The notes beneath the pieces are model-generated. The model had not been told where the DNA came from. It was given only the letters and a program-made list of their open reading frames with translations, and did not search any database. A stretch of DNA of 14,083 nt, taken from STD2-77 sp964503935 (GTDB lineage: Bacteria; Patescibacteriota; Minisyncoccia; JAHIHE01; JAGLIN01). The position numbers were made by a program, and so were the translations under genes. Positions 1 through 6,939 of this stretch are shown here, piece after piece (position 1 is the stretch's first letter; the number at the start of each line of letters is the position of its first letter). Where the stretch lies: positions 1-14,083 of the forward strand of contig CAZDCJ010000030.1 of NCBI GenBank assembly GCA_964503935.1, given 5' to 3'.

Positions 1-889
1 CGATATATACCGCGAAAGGGTCGGCTGAGTTCTTGCACTGGATGATGTCGCCGTCCTTTACGGTCTGGGCTATAGCAGCTTTGGGCGTATAGATGATTAC
101 CTCCGAGACGCCTCCGTCTTCAGTGCGGAATTTGACATAGAGGGTTTCCGAGGTATCGCCGATGGTCTTGAACTTCTCGGGATCGAAATCTTGCCAGGAG
201 ACATCTTTGAAGTCCAGGGTGCGGGAGATGGCGATCTGATAGACATCAGCAGGTGCGCCGTCCAAAGTTACTTTACCGCTCTCGGAAGATATATCCACAT
301 CACTCACATCAGGTTTTACAGGAGGCACGAAAGCTGCGCCACCGGTGGAGAGCTCGAGAGTGAAAGTGCGGGGAGAAGACATGGCCTGATTGTAGACAAA
401 AGATATCTCCCGGCTGCTGCTCGAAGTGTAATCATTGAAGGTTATGCCGTTTACCTTGACAGTATAACGGGTGTCGGAAGCAGGAACTCCCCAGACGATA
501 CTTGCAGATGTGGCGCTGCCGGAAAGGGTGAAGCTTGCAATCTCGCCGTTTATGAGGTTGTCGGCATTAAAGGATATATTCGCGCTACTGCCTGAAGGGA
601 TGACGCGAAGGGCATTGATGTGTACCGGGGTCTTGAGGACAAAATTGCCGGAAACGGGAATGGCTGTGATGGTAAGATCCTTGCCCAAGATATCCAGCTG
701 GTCGCACATAGAACCATTTGCGGCGACAAGGTCTCCGCTTACTGTACCTTCCATATTGAGAATAGTATCGGCGGTAAACTGCATCTTAGCCGTAGGGACG
801 GCTCCGGCAAAGTATGAATAACCGAGGACGGAGGCAAGGGAAAGGAGTACAGGAAGGATAGCGTCGGGATGTAATTTGAGAATTGGCAT
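1..889 (-). CDS. Secreted/surface protein, C-terminus cut by the window edge
   Basis: The reading frame is open from an ATG at 889 to the left edge (296 codons), with an in-frame TAA two codons upstream of that ATG. The first ~30 residues form a hydrophobic signal or anchor (ILPVLLSLASVLGYSYFAGA). The rest is rich in Ser, Thr, Val and Asp in a beta-sandwich style: residues about 35-180 in one or two domains, then a Pro-rich joint (FVPPVKPDVSDVD) and a fibronectin/Ig-like stretch. The last visible segment, KDGDIIQCKNSADPFAVYI, resembles the start of a C-terminal module that I recall from many Patescibacteria surface proteins (GD-I-C--SADPFAVYI followed by a basic, aromatic stretch); that is memory, not a search. 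Function unknown, probably cell-surface. No Shine-Dalgarno sequence is visible. It is separated from the beta-helix gene upstream by a palindromic repeat, so it is probably transcribed separately. Confidence 0.85.
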   Translation of the reverse strand, partial: MPILKLHPDAILPVLLSLASVLGYSYFAGAVPTAKMQFTADTILNMEGTVSGDLVAANGSMCDQLDILGKDLTITAIPVSGNFVLKTPVHINALRVIPSGSSANISFNADNLINGEIASFTLSGSATSASIVWGVPASDTRYTVKVNGITFNDYTSSSSREISFVYNQAMSSPRTFTLELSTGGAAFVPPVKPDVSDVDISSESGKVTLDGAPADVYQIAISRTLDFKDVSWQDFDPEKFKTIGDTSETLYVKFRTEDGGVSEVIIYTPKAAIAQTVKDGDIIQCKNSADPFAVYI

Positions 890-934
890 GAGTTATTATG
901 AATACGGCTTATTCAGGCAGGTGGAGTTGAATTT

Positions 935-1047
935 GGAGTAGCAGATTTATACTGGCTTGCCAGTGCTTTAGTCTGCGCTGTTTCTTTAATGCGCACGGGA
1001 TGAATCCCGCTACTCCGAGATGCAGCGCGAACTGAAGTTAACTACTC
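935..1047. repeat. Cloverleaf-like palindromic repeat: one full copy plus a half copy
   Basis: The full copy (935-1015) starts GGAGTAGC and ends GCTACTCC, which are complementary. Inside are a first hairpin beginning GCAGA and ending TCTGC (itself enlarged by an inner ACTGGC/GCCAGT hairpin), a GCGCTG box, and a second hairpin CGGGATGAATCCCG. A half copy follows at 1022-1047 (GCAGCGCGAACTGAAGTTAA then CTACTCC). The same family occurs at 3652-3757, 3790-3868, 3882-3905 and 13216-13272. The half copy ends 7 bases before the stop codon of the minus-strand beta-helix gene, so it would lie in that gene's 3' untranslated region. Confidence 0.85.
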
Positions 1048-1054
1048 CAAAATC

Positions 1055-3028
1055 CTAATTCCCCTCCCCGACGGTGGCGCGCCAGTCGAAGGAGATGTCG
1101 CCGGTATGGGCGGAATCGATATCGATGGTGAAGGTGGTAGCGGTCTTGGCGCTGATGTAATAATCCTTGCCGCCGGTCGCGGTCGTCGGAGTCACTTGTA
1201 CTCGGGTGGGAGTTGCGGCCAGGCCGTGGGTGACGGTGACGGAAGTCTGTCCGGCGGTGATGGTCGAGGTGCCGGAATTCTCGGTGGTATAGCCGGTATT
1301 ATTAAAAAACGTAGCTGAATTTGTGTTATCTCGGACTTTTCCATCTAATCCAGAGTCATCCAAGATATTGTCCCTAATAAATACATTTGTATTTAGGGAT
1401 GCTGTTGAGTGTATTCTAATGCCAAATAACTGCGCAGACCCCCCATATATTGAATTACGATTAATAAAGACGCGGTCATTTGTGCCATAAAGCGTAATTC
1501 CGTTGATAAATCCCGCCTCTGCAGACTTAGCATTGTCTCTCAAATAGTTTGATTCTATGAACACATCAGACAATACTCCACGAACAAAGATTCCTGAACC
1601 ACCAGAACCAACGATATTATTATTTTTAACACTTATATTTGATTTTTGAGACGAACTATAAAGTAGGATCCCGACACCGGCTCCATTCGATATAGTATTT
1701 TCGCTAATTGAGATATTAGAACTTGCGCACATTATACCTGCAGTTTTTGTCGATAGGATACCCGTAGAGTTCACAACAGTGTTACCGACTATATGGTTAT
1801 TTAAGCCATCGTATATTCCGATACCCGTAGTACAAGAATCTATTGTATTATTACTAATAATACAATTTTCATCTTCGCTGCTTACCTGTATTCCTTCAGT
1901 AGTTGCATTATACACATAATTCCCCATACACTCTCCACCACTTTGACCATTAAACAGAATACCGTTGGCCGTAGTATTGATTACATTATTTGTTATAATA
2001 TTTCCCCTGGCCTTCCTATCGTCATATGGCTGTAGCTGAATACCGCCATTCGTGTCATTGTAAGACACACATTCAGAGATTACATTATATTCCCCTCTAT
2101 GAATTACAAATCCTCTGTCTTCTGAATCAGTTGATTTTATTTTTGAAACAGTATTGTAATTCGAACTACTAAATAATACTAAATTTTCCCGTTTGCATCC
2201 AGAGATAACGCAAGAATCTATGACATTATAGCTTGAAGTATTGAGATATATGCCATATCCTGATAGTGATTCAGGTGTTCCGATATTTTTTATCAAGACA
2301 TTACTAATTCTGCTGTCGGATACGCCAATAAATTTAATTCCCATTGCAGCAATGCCCGTTGTCGCCTGATTTGTCTTATTGCCGTCTATGATTCCACCCT
2401 GAATTGTGACATTTTCGACATATGAACAAGAAATCATTGCAGGATTTGCCCCCGTCAGCCCGTTCCCAAATTTAAGGATGGCATTAGAAGCCATAATCAA
2501 GGCGGTATTAGAAGGAATTGATATTTCAGTCAAGTTTATCTTAGTATATGTACCGGCGTGAAGAAATACAGATCCGCCTGCGGCAGACGCTAAGGCCGTG
2601 TTAATAATCTCTAAATCATTACTTCCGTCGCAGACATAATCCGCCTGCTTCTTGGAAGCTGGGGCGCTGTCTGAGGCGGCGATGACGAAAGTAGCCGAAC
2701 GAGTAACATTCTCCCAGCTCGGATCCGCCCCATTTCCTCCCGAAGTCAAAACTTGCCCCGAAGTGCCGGGATTGAGGGTGGAAAGGACGCCGGTATTGGA
2801 AAAGAAAGGGATGCTGCCTTTTACGATGGCGGAAAGATCCAGCCCCGTGCCGCCGTGGGCGATATCGATAATGCTGCCCAGCCAGGAGCCGGAAGTAATG
2901 GATCCGGTCAAAGAGAGATTGTTGGTGGCGATATCTTCGCCGATAGAAGTGGCAATGGATCCGGGGGTGGCTTGGGTAAGGAAAGTGATGCCGAAAACAA
3001 TGATGGTAACCGAACAAAAAACGGTCAT
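1055..3028 (-). CDS. Parallel beta-helix surface protein with phage-tail-like GGTG segment
   Basis: The protein has 657 residues from the ATG at 3028. Residues 2-20 are hydrophobic (VFCSVTIIVFGITFLTQA), a signal peptide or anchor. Residues about 55-105 hold IAHGGTG and SGQVLTSGGNGADPSWE, a pattern known from phage tail fibres and from Patescibacteria surface proteins. From ~115 to ~570 the chain repeats short turns rich in N, G, I and S (GNTVVNSTG, SENTISNGAG, NNTIDSCTTGIGI), the pattern of pectate-lyase-like/NosD right-handed beta-helices (PbH1 repeats). The C-terminal ~75 residues (TAGQTSVTVTHGLAATPTRV...) form a separate beta domain like those ending tail proteins. Likely role: surface adhesin or glycan-binding/cleaving fibre; no catalytic residues identified. 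The start is uncertain: the frame is open to a TAG at 3119-3121 and the extra codons encode a basic stretch (KKPSFKTYGHELRSR) suited to a signal N-region, yet contain no ATG, GTG or TTG. Confidence 0.9.
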   Translation of the reverse strand: MTVFCSVTIIVFGITFLTQATPGSIATSIGEDIATNNLSLTGSITSGSWLGSIIDIAHGGTGLDLSAIVKGSIPFFSNTGVLSTLNPGTSGQVLTSGGNGADPSWENVTRSATFVIAASDSAPASKKQADYVCDGSNDLEIINTALASAAGGSVFLHAGTYTKINLTEISIPSNTALIMASNAILKFGNGLTGANPAMISCSYVENVTIQGGIIDGNKTNQATTGIAAMGIKFIGVSDSRISNVLIKNIGTPESLSGYGIYLNTSSYNVIDSCVISGCKRENLVLFSSSNYNTVSKIKSTDSEDRGFVIHRGEYNVISECVSYNDTNGGIQLQPYDDRKARGNIITNNVINTTANGILFNGQSGGECMGNYVYNATTEGIQVSSEDENCIISNNTIDSCTTGIGIYDGLNNHIVGNTVVNSTGILSTKTAGIMCASSNISISENTISNGAGVGILLYSSSQKSNISVKNNNIVGSGGSGIFVRGVLSDVFIESNYLRDNAKSAEAGFINGITLYGTNDRVFINRNSIYGGSAQLFGIRIHSTASLNTNVFIRDNILDDSGLDGKVRDNTNSATFFNNTGYTTENSGTSTITAGQTSVTVTHGLAATPTRVQVTPTTATGGKDYYISAKTATTFTIDIDSAHTGDISFDWRATVGEGN

Positions 3029-3107
3029 AATCCGACTGCGGAGTTCGTGACCGTATGTTTTAAAGCTTGGTTTTTTGATGCTGAAATTTAAGATGCGGCT
3101 ATTAATA

Positions 3108-3116
3108 CCCCCCCCC
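3108..3116. repeat. Nine-base C/G homopolymer just upstream of the beta-helix gene
   Basis: Nine consecutive C on the plus strand (G on the minus strand), about 80 bases upstream of the annotated beta-helix ATG and inside the open extension of its frame. Such a run is prone to length change by slippage or to base-calling error. Confidence 0.9.
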
Positions 3117-3387
3117 TGCTATCTTGGAATTTGGAAGTGAAGCTGATATTTTCTTGGTCTTTCGTCTGCCGTTTATTGATATCGAATCAATGTTTTTTCT
3201 TGGCATAGTTTTTGGGCTTATCCGAGTTATGAGAAATCTAAAGATGAATAGAAGAGATACTTTTTGATTTATAGGCGTATTATATAATTTTTAGAAGATA
3301 ACTGCAAGGCGAGTTGGCGCGATGTCAGCGCGATTCCTCACACCTTGAAAATCCCCGATCTGTCATTTCGAAAAATTCCGCCTTTTC

Positions 3388-3422
3388 AGGACAGTCCTTA
3401 CTGCATTTTAAAGGACTGCCCT
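3388..3422. repeat. Hairpin AGGACAGTCCTT / AAGGACTGCCCT
   Basis: Arms of 12 bases (3388-3399 and 3411-3422) are complementary except for one position, with an 11-base AT-rich loop. No T-run follows on either strand, so it is not a standard terminator. Possibly a degenerate mobile or REP-type palindrome. Confidence 0.6.
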
Positions 3423-3513
3423 TGCTTTCAATCCGATAAAAACGTTCATCGCCGTTCCTGCCCCGATTCTCATCTGAAAAATGATAATCCAATATTTACG
3501 ATAAAGCTAGAAG

Positions 3514-3545
3514 ATTCCGGATATTTGCCTTGCAAATTCCGGAAT
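3514..3545. repeat. Hairpin ATTCCGGATATTTGC / GCAAATTCCGGAAT
   Basis: The arms at 3514-3528 and 3532-3545 pair over 14 positions with a single bulged base and a 3-base loop. No T-run follows. It would form a very stable stem in RNA or a small cruciform in DNA. Confidence 0.65.
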
Positions 3546-3618
3546 TACAAAATAGGTTTTCCCAAGGAAATGAGATGGTTTGATTGATTTAAAAAATAAT
3601 TCCCATTTATCTCTAGCT

Positions 3619-3640
3619 CCCCGCCTCTGCGGGGATGACA
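3619..3640. repeat. Short repeat CCCCGCctctGCGGGGATGACA
   Basis: A six-base GC hairpin with a four-base loop, followed by ATGACA. A second direct copy with the same tail lies at 12042-12063 (CCCCGCctcCGCGGGGATGACA). This type of dispersed element is common in intergenic DNA of many bacterial genomes. Confidence 0.7.
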
Positions 3641-3651
3641 AAGTAAAAAAT

Positions 3652-3757
3652 GGAGTAGCAGACTTTAGTCTGCGCTGCTATCCAATGCGGTAAGAACAGG
3701 CGTATGCAACTATATCTTTCGGCTTGGGATAGCAGTGCGAACTGAAGTTCGCTACTA
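3652..3757. repeat. Cloverleaf-like palindromic repeat, full copy
   Basis: It begins GGAGTAGC, then hairpin GCAGACTTTAGTCTGC, then the GCGCTG box. A ~50-base centre follows, whose ends CTGCTATCC and GGGATAGCAG are complementary. Then come hairpin GCGAACTGAAGTTCGC and GCTACTAT. The final outer arm has drifted from CTCC to TATA. The centre is longer than in the copy at 3790-3868. Confidence 0.85.
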
Positions 3758-3789
3758 TATAATACGACACCGACCAGAAGATTCTCGAT

Positions 3790-3868
3790 GGAGTAGCAGG
3801 TTTTAACCTGCGCTGCATTTCGGATCCGACTGCTTAGGATAACAGCGCGGGATAAATCCCGCTACTCC
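3790..3868. repeat. Cloverleaf-like palindromic repeat, full copy
   Basis: Order of parts: outer arm GGAGTAGC, hairpin GCAGGTTTTAACCTGC, inner arm GCGCTG, a ~32-base centre, inner arm CAGCGC, hairpin GCGGGATAAATCCCGC, outer arm GCTACTCC. Both the outer arms and the inner arms are complementary, so the unit can fold as a four-way junction. This is the best-preserved copy in the window. Confidence 0.9.
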
Positions 3869-3881
3869 AAAACCAAAATGC

Positions 3882-3905
3882 GCGCGAACTGAAGTTCGCT
3901 ACTCC
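3882..3905. repeat. Half copy of the palindromic repeat
   Basis: Only the right half is present: hairpin GCGAACTGAAGTTCGC plus outer arm GCTACTCC. It follows a full copy by 13 bases, the same full-plus-half arrangement as at 935-1047. It lies 26 bases downstream of the stop codon of the minus-strand operon ending at 3932. Confidence 0.85.
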
Positions 3906-3931
3906 AGGATTCGGACACCCCCCTTGGAAAA

Positions 3932-4531
3932 TCATTCGATGCAGCAATCCACCGCCTTCTTCACCAACTCCTTGAGTCCGCCCAGGAATCCCTTTTCTTC
4001 CACCGCCGCTTTCCCTTCGACTGGTGTTTCCTTCTTCTCCGTAATCTTCGCCAGAGTCTTGTCCTTATCATGCTTGTCCAAAGCATCGTCATCGACCTTC
4101 TTCACATCGCCGAGATCGACCAACCCCATATTGATTCCCCAGAAGAGCGAATAAAGGCTATAGGCCTTGTCGAACATCTCGGCCGCCTCTTCCTTGCGCC
4201 CCATGCCGAGCTGCTTGGTGCCTACCTCCATCAGCCGCTCCGAGGCGGAGAGGAGATGCTTGCTGATGCACCACACTTCCCCTTCCGGCTCTTTTACGAT
4301 CCTCTGGAGGAGGCTTTTACGCATCTCGCGCACATCCTTGATAAGATCGTAGTATTCCGGCTTGCCTAGCTTCGCGCCAGTGAAAAAGAAATGCTCCTCG
4401 ATGGAAATAAGGTTCATGATGGCGATGGTGAGATCCTGGTCCGAAGACAGGTCCATCTTGTCCTGCTTTTTCATATCGTCCACCTTCTTGATGAACTCAT
4501 TGAGGTTCTTTATGGAATTGGTTTCGCTCAT
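3932..4531 (-). CDS. Conserved helical protein of unknown function, last gene of the redoxin operon
   Basis: This is a 199-residue soluble protein, predicted mostly alpha-helical. An N-terminal charged helix (residues 1-30) is followed by a core (about 33-140) containing the patterns ISIEEHFFFTGAKLGKPEYYDLI, REMRKSLLQRIVKEPEGEVWCISKHLL and AYSLYSLFWG, then a charged linker (145-178) and a short C-terminal amphipathic helix ending DCCIE. The EGEVWCISKHLL core looks familiar to me from Patescibacteria hypothetical proteins, but I know no function. It starts 12 bases after the membrane-protein gene, so the genes are co-transcribed. No Shine-Dalgarno sequence is seen before the ATG. Cys88 and the C-terminal Cys-Cys pair are the only cysteines, which is suggestive next to two thiol-motif proteins but not proof of a redox role. 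Confidence 0.85.
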   Translation of the reverse strand: MSETNSIKNLNEFIKKVDDMKKQDKMDLSSDQDLTIAIMNLISIEEHFFFTGAKLGKPEYYDLIKDVREMRKSLLQRIVKEPEGEVWCISKHLLSASERLMEVGTKQLGMGRKEEAAEMFDKAYSLYSLFWGINMGLVDLGDVKKVDDDALDKHDKDKTLAKITEKKETPVEGKAAVEEKGFLGGLKELVKKAVDCCIE

Positions 4532-4543
4532 ATTTTTGAATCT

Positions 4544-5068
4544 TTATCTGGTTAAGAAATAAAAGAATAGGCTTAGCAAGATTAGCGGAATGACAGGAAA
4601 CACGACTTTCTGGAACGGGAAAAGCGCCTTACCGCCATTCTTCTCCTTCGTGTAATAATACCAATTGGCGCCCATGCCGAAGGCCGCGCTGCCCGTCACG
4701 ATGCTAAGGAAGAGCTTGTCCGTGGCGCAAGAACAGAGCGTCTGGATAGGATCATTTATGAGGTTAGTGTAATAGAAAGAGGAAAGCACCAGAGCATAGT
4801 ATGCGAGCCAGGTCAGCAAATTCCTCCCTTTGAAGATTATCTTCTTACCCTCCATCCAATCGATCGTCCAGACGATAGCCGAGACGGTAAGTCCGCCGAC
4901 CCAGAGACCGGATACGCTATCATCAACCCCCAGATAACGCGAAAGACCGACGCCGCTCGAGACCACTATCGTGCAGATAGGGCAGATCGCGGACGCAGCC
5001 GGCGCAAGCGAAAGCCCCGCGGACGTAAGCAGCGAAAAGAGGCTCAGTTTTTTCATATCAACCTTCAT
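4544..5068 (-). CDS. Four-helix membrane protein with CPIC and CSC motifs
   Basis: The protein has 174 residues. A signal peptide (residues 6-27, ending in an ASA cleavage site) puts Cys29-Pro-Ile-Cys32 at the start of the mature chain. Membrane segments are near 52-70, 84-104, 118-138 and 153-172. A second pair, Cys112-Ser-Cys114, sits in the loop after the second segment. The size and two cysteine pairs recall the logic of membrane thiol-transfer proteins (VKOR, CcdA/DsbD), but the spacing does not match those families, so I do not assign it to one. Its first codons overlap the end of the tandem redoxin gene by 11 bases, and GGGGAAAAG is placed as a ribosome binding site before the ATG, implying translational coupling. 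Inferred role: membrane electron-transfer partner of the redoxin. Confidence 0.85.
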   Translation of the reverse strand: MKVDMKKLSLFSLLTSAGLSLAPAASAICPICTIVVSSGVGLSRYLGVDDSVSGLWVGGLTVSAIVWTIDWMEGKKIIFKGRNLLTWLAYYALVLSSFYYTNLINDPIQTLCSCATDKLFLSIVTGSAAFGMGANWYYYTKEKNGGKALFPFQKVVFPVIPLILLSLFFYFLTR

Positions 5069-5819
5069 TGCTTTTCCCCTTAAAGAAATTTATTATCTCA
5101 TCTTCCCCAAGGTAGCATTCCCCGGCGAAGTACAACATCGGCACGCCCAGGCTTTCCGACGCGATGCCGCAGCCACTTGCTTTCACGATGAAGTCCCTCT
5201 GATTCTCAGGTACCTGACTTATCTCCTTCCGGGCAAAACTTATCTTTTCCCCTACGCGGTTCGTCTCGATATACTCTTCCACCACCTTGCAATGCGGACA
5301 GCTCACACCGTAATAGAACACCGTATCCGTGACTACCGGGGTTTCCGCCGTGCCGGAATCTTCTTTCTGTCCGACGGATAGCGAAATCGTATCCGTTACT
5401 GCCTCGGATCCGGATTCCCCTTTCTCCTCTACCTCCTTCTTGAAAAAATCGATGATATTCTGGTCCCCTATATAGCAATTCTCACCGTCCCAAAGAAAAG
5501 GCACCCCAAGCTCATCCGCGCCTATTCCGCACTGCGCGGCTTTTTCGATAGCTTCAGCGGCGTTCGCCTTATTCTTGTACACTTCCTTCTTGGAAAATCT
5601 CACCTTCGAAGCTATGTCATTCTCGTCCAGATATTCCTCCACTATCTCGCAGTGGGGACAACTATAGCCATAATAGAATATGATCGGACTATCAGCCACG
5701 ACCACGTCGTCCGAGGGAGCGCTTTTCCGTTTCTCATGGACTATATTCGCGGTCGCGAAAAAGAACACCGCAAAGAATACGAGAGTAGCAAGGAGCGCTT
5801 TTTTCTTCGGATCAAGCAT
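5058..5819 (-). CDS. Membrane-anchored tandem thioredoxin-fold protein (two CPHC domains)
   Basis: The 253-residue protein has a basic N-terminus and one membrane segment (residues 8-26), then two similar domains. Domain 1 (about 45-128) has CPHC at 54-57, Cys97, the Gly-Val-Pro of the cis-proline loop at 105-107, and Cys115. Domain 2 (about 165-248) repeats this exactly: CPHC 174-177, Cys217, GVP 225-227, Cys235, with matching flanks FYYG-SCPHC and IGDQNIIDFFK / LGEDEIINFFK. CPHC is the DsbA-type active site and the Pro before the last strand is diagnostic of the thioredoxin fold. A Ser/Glu/Thr-rich linker (130-163) joins the domains. Being anchored and facing outward, it should catalyse disulfide formation, reduction or isomerisation outside the cytoplasm. 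It is the first gene of a three-gene operon. No ribosome binding site is evident. Confidence 0.93.
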   Translation of the reverse strand: MLDPKKKALLATLVFFAVFFFATANIVHEKRKSAPSDDVVVADSPIIFYYGYSCPHCEIVEEYLDENDIASKVRFSKKEVYKNKANAAEAIEKAAQCGIGADELGVPFLWDGENCYIGDQNIIDFFKKEVEEKGESGSEAVTDTISLSVGQKEDSGTAETPVVTDTVFYYGVSCPHCKVVEEYIETNRVGEKISFARKEISQVPENQRDFIVKASGCGIASESLGVPMLYFAGECYLGEDEIINFFKGKSNEG

Positions 5820-6056
5820 AAGAACTAGGTTAATTCTTAAGTTATCGCGCGGATACAGGACATATATCCATCCTCACTCATGAAAAATGAGGACAAATTC
5901 AGTCTTCTTCAAATAAATCTATTATAGAGGAAAAGGCACGGTTTTGCAAAAACTCCTCAAGGCGGACAGCTCGGTTCCGACCGATAAATCCGCCGATTGA
6001 CAGACGAGCTGCCTTCTGTCATATTACGGCAAAGCCACATCTTAATGGAGGAAAGA

Positions 6057-6874
6057 ATGCAGCTTTATGAAGAATTTACCCGAAAAGACCGTACGCCTTG
6101 GCGCTACGAGCTTCTCTGGGACAGCAAGACGCCTGCCTTTGTCCTAAGGATGCACGAGATGGTCCTTGCTCACCTGCAAGACAGACTGAAAAAGACCGCA
6201 GAAACCGGCTTTCTCAAAGGAATGGAAAGGGAGTATGAACTCAGTGCTTTCGCAGTCAATCCGCAAAGGTATCTGGGATACGGAGGAGTCCTGAAGCGGC
6301 GCGAAGGAATCGGCGGCTTTGCCGAATTCATACTTCAGCTTCCGAAAACTCCTGGGGAAATTCTTGCTTCCTCTGCCAGTCTTTCGGTCCTTACCGCGCA
6401 TCTTTACAACTGCGGGGTCGAGACGGATTCCAAGAGCCTCCAGCTTATGGATTTTTGGACCAATACGAACGTCCGAATAAGCTCGGGGTGCGCCGTCCAT
6501 GGAGAAACGAGCCGGTTATGGGAGAGTGGCTGAGGTCCCTCTACGGAAAAAGAAAGACAACGGTCTATCTTTCTTCGATCAGAGAAGCCATGCGCGATGC
6601 CTACCGCCAGATCGAGCCGGAGTATGCCGGGAACAGCACGTACGATTTCGAAGTCCGCATCGGTAGCGCCGGATTCTACATCGACTATCCGGGAGGCGTA
6701 TGCGGGATCAATCCCTGCAGAACCTGTGAACTTCAAAACAGCAAAGGACACGAATTCGGGTGCCATAATGTGCACACTTCTCGCCAACAGCTCCTGCTGC
6801 TCGTCGGACTCGCCGCGCTGTGGACGAAAGCAAAAGAAGAAATAAATGAAGACAGCAAAAACCGCTCCGAATAA
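6057..6874 (+). CDS. Unrecognised Cys/His-rich protein, broken by a one-base frameshift
   Basis: Two overlapping frames form one gene. The first frame (start at 6057) reads in-frame to SLQLMDF and then, after TTTTT at 6452-6456, runs into a stop at ~6533. The second frame continues as LDQYERPNKLGVRRP to the TAA at 6872-6874. One extra T in the run restores a continuous 272-residue protein. ATG 6057 is preceded by GGAGG five bases upstream, a better start than the TTG at 5997 or ATG at 6045. The restored C-terminal part has Cys216-x4-Cys221-x2-Cys224-x7-His232-x3-Cys236-His237-x2-His240, a possible metal site, followed by a hydrophobic helix (LLLLVGLAALW). No membrane anchor at the N-terminus. 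I recognise no family. The frameshift may be a sequencing error or a real mutation. Confidence 0.75.
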
Positions 6875-6888
6875 GAGCGGATATTTTT
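6856..6888. terminator. Bidirectional intrinsic terminator
   Basis: Stem CCGCTC (6862-6867) / GAGCGG (6875-6880) with a 7-base loop, flanked by A5 on the left and ATATTTTT on the right. It serves the plus-strand gene, whose TAA lies within the loop, and the convergent minus-strand gene ending at 6940. Confidence 0.85.
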
Positions 6889-6939
6889 GCAAATGATTTC
6901 TCGAATATCATTAAAGATAATCGATATCAAGATATTTCT

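Larger units (their letters stand above)
3122..3600. other. Gene-free stretch with two hairpins, otherwise unrecognised
   Basis: No convincing gene. A TTG-initiated plus-strand frame (3345-3587, 80 codons, Cys-containing) is open, but it has no ribosome binding site and matches no family I know. A good -10 box (TATAAT) lies in the AT-rich patch just before 3295, without a good -35. Two strong inverted repeats occur inside: 3388-3422 and 3514-3545, listed separately. Confidence 0.5.

Noticed and set aside
3345..3587. 80-codon plus-strand frame with five cysteines
   Set aside because: TTG start, no ribosome binding site, overlaps two strong hairpins, and resembles no family; probably chance, though not fully excluded.
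4544..5068. Assignment of the CPIC membrane protein as VKOR or CcdA
   Set aside because: Cysteine spacing and order relative to the membrane helices do not match either family.
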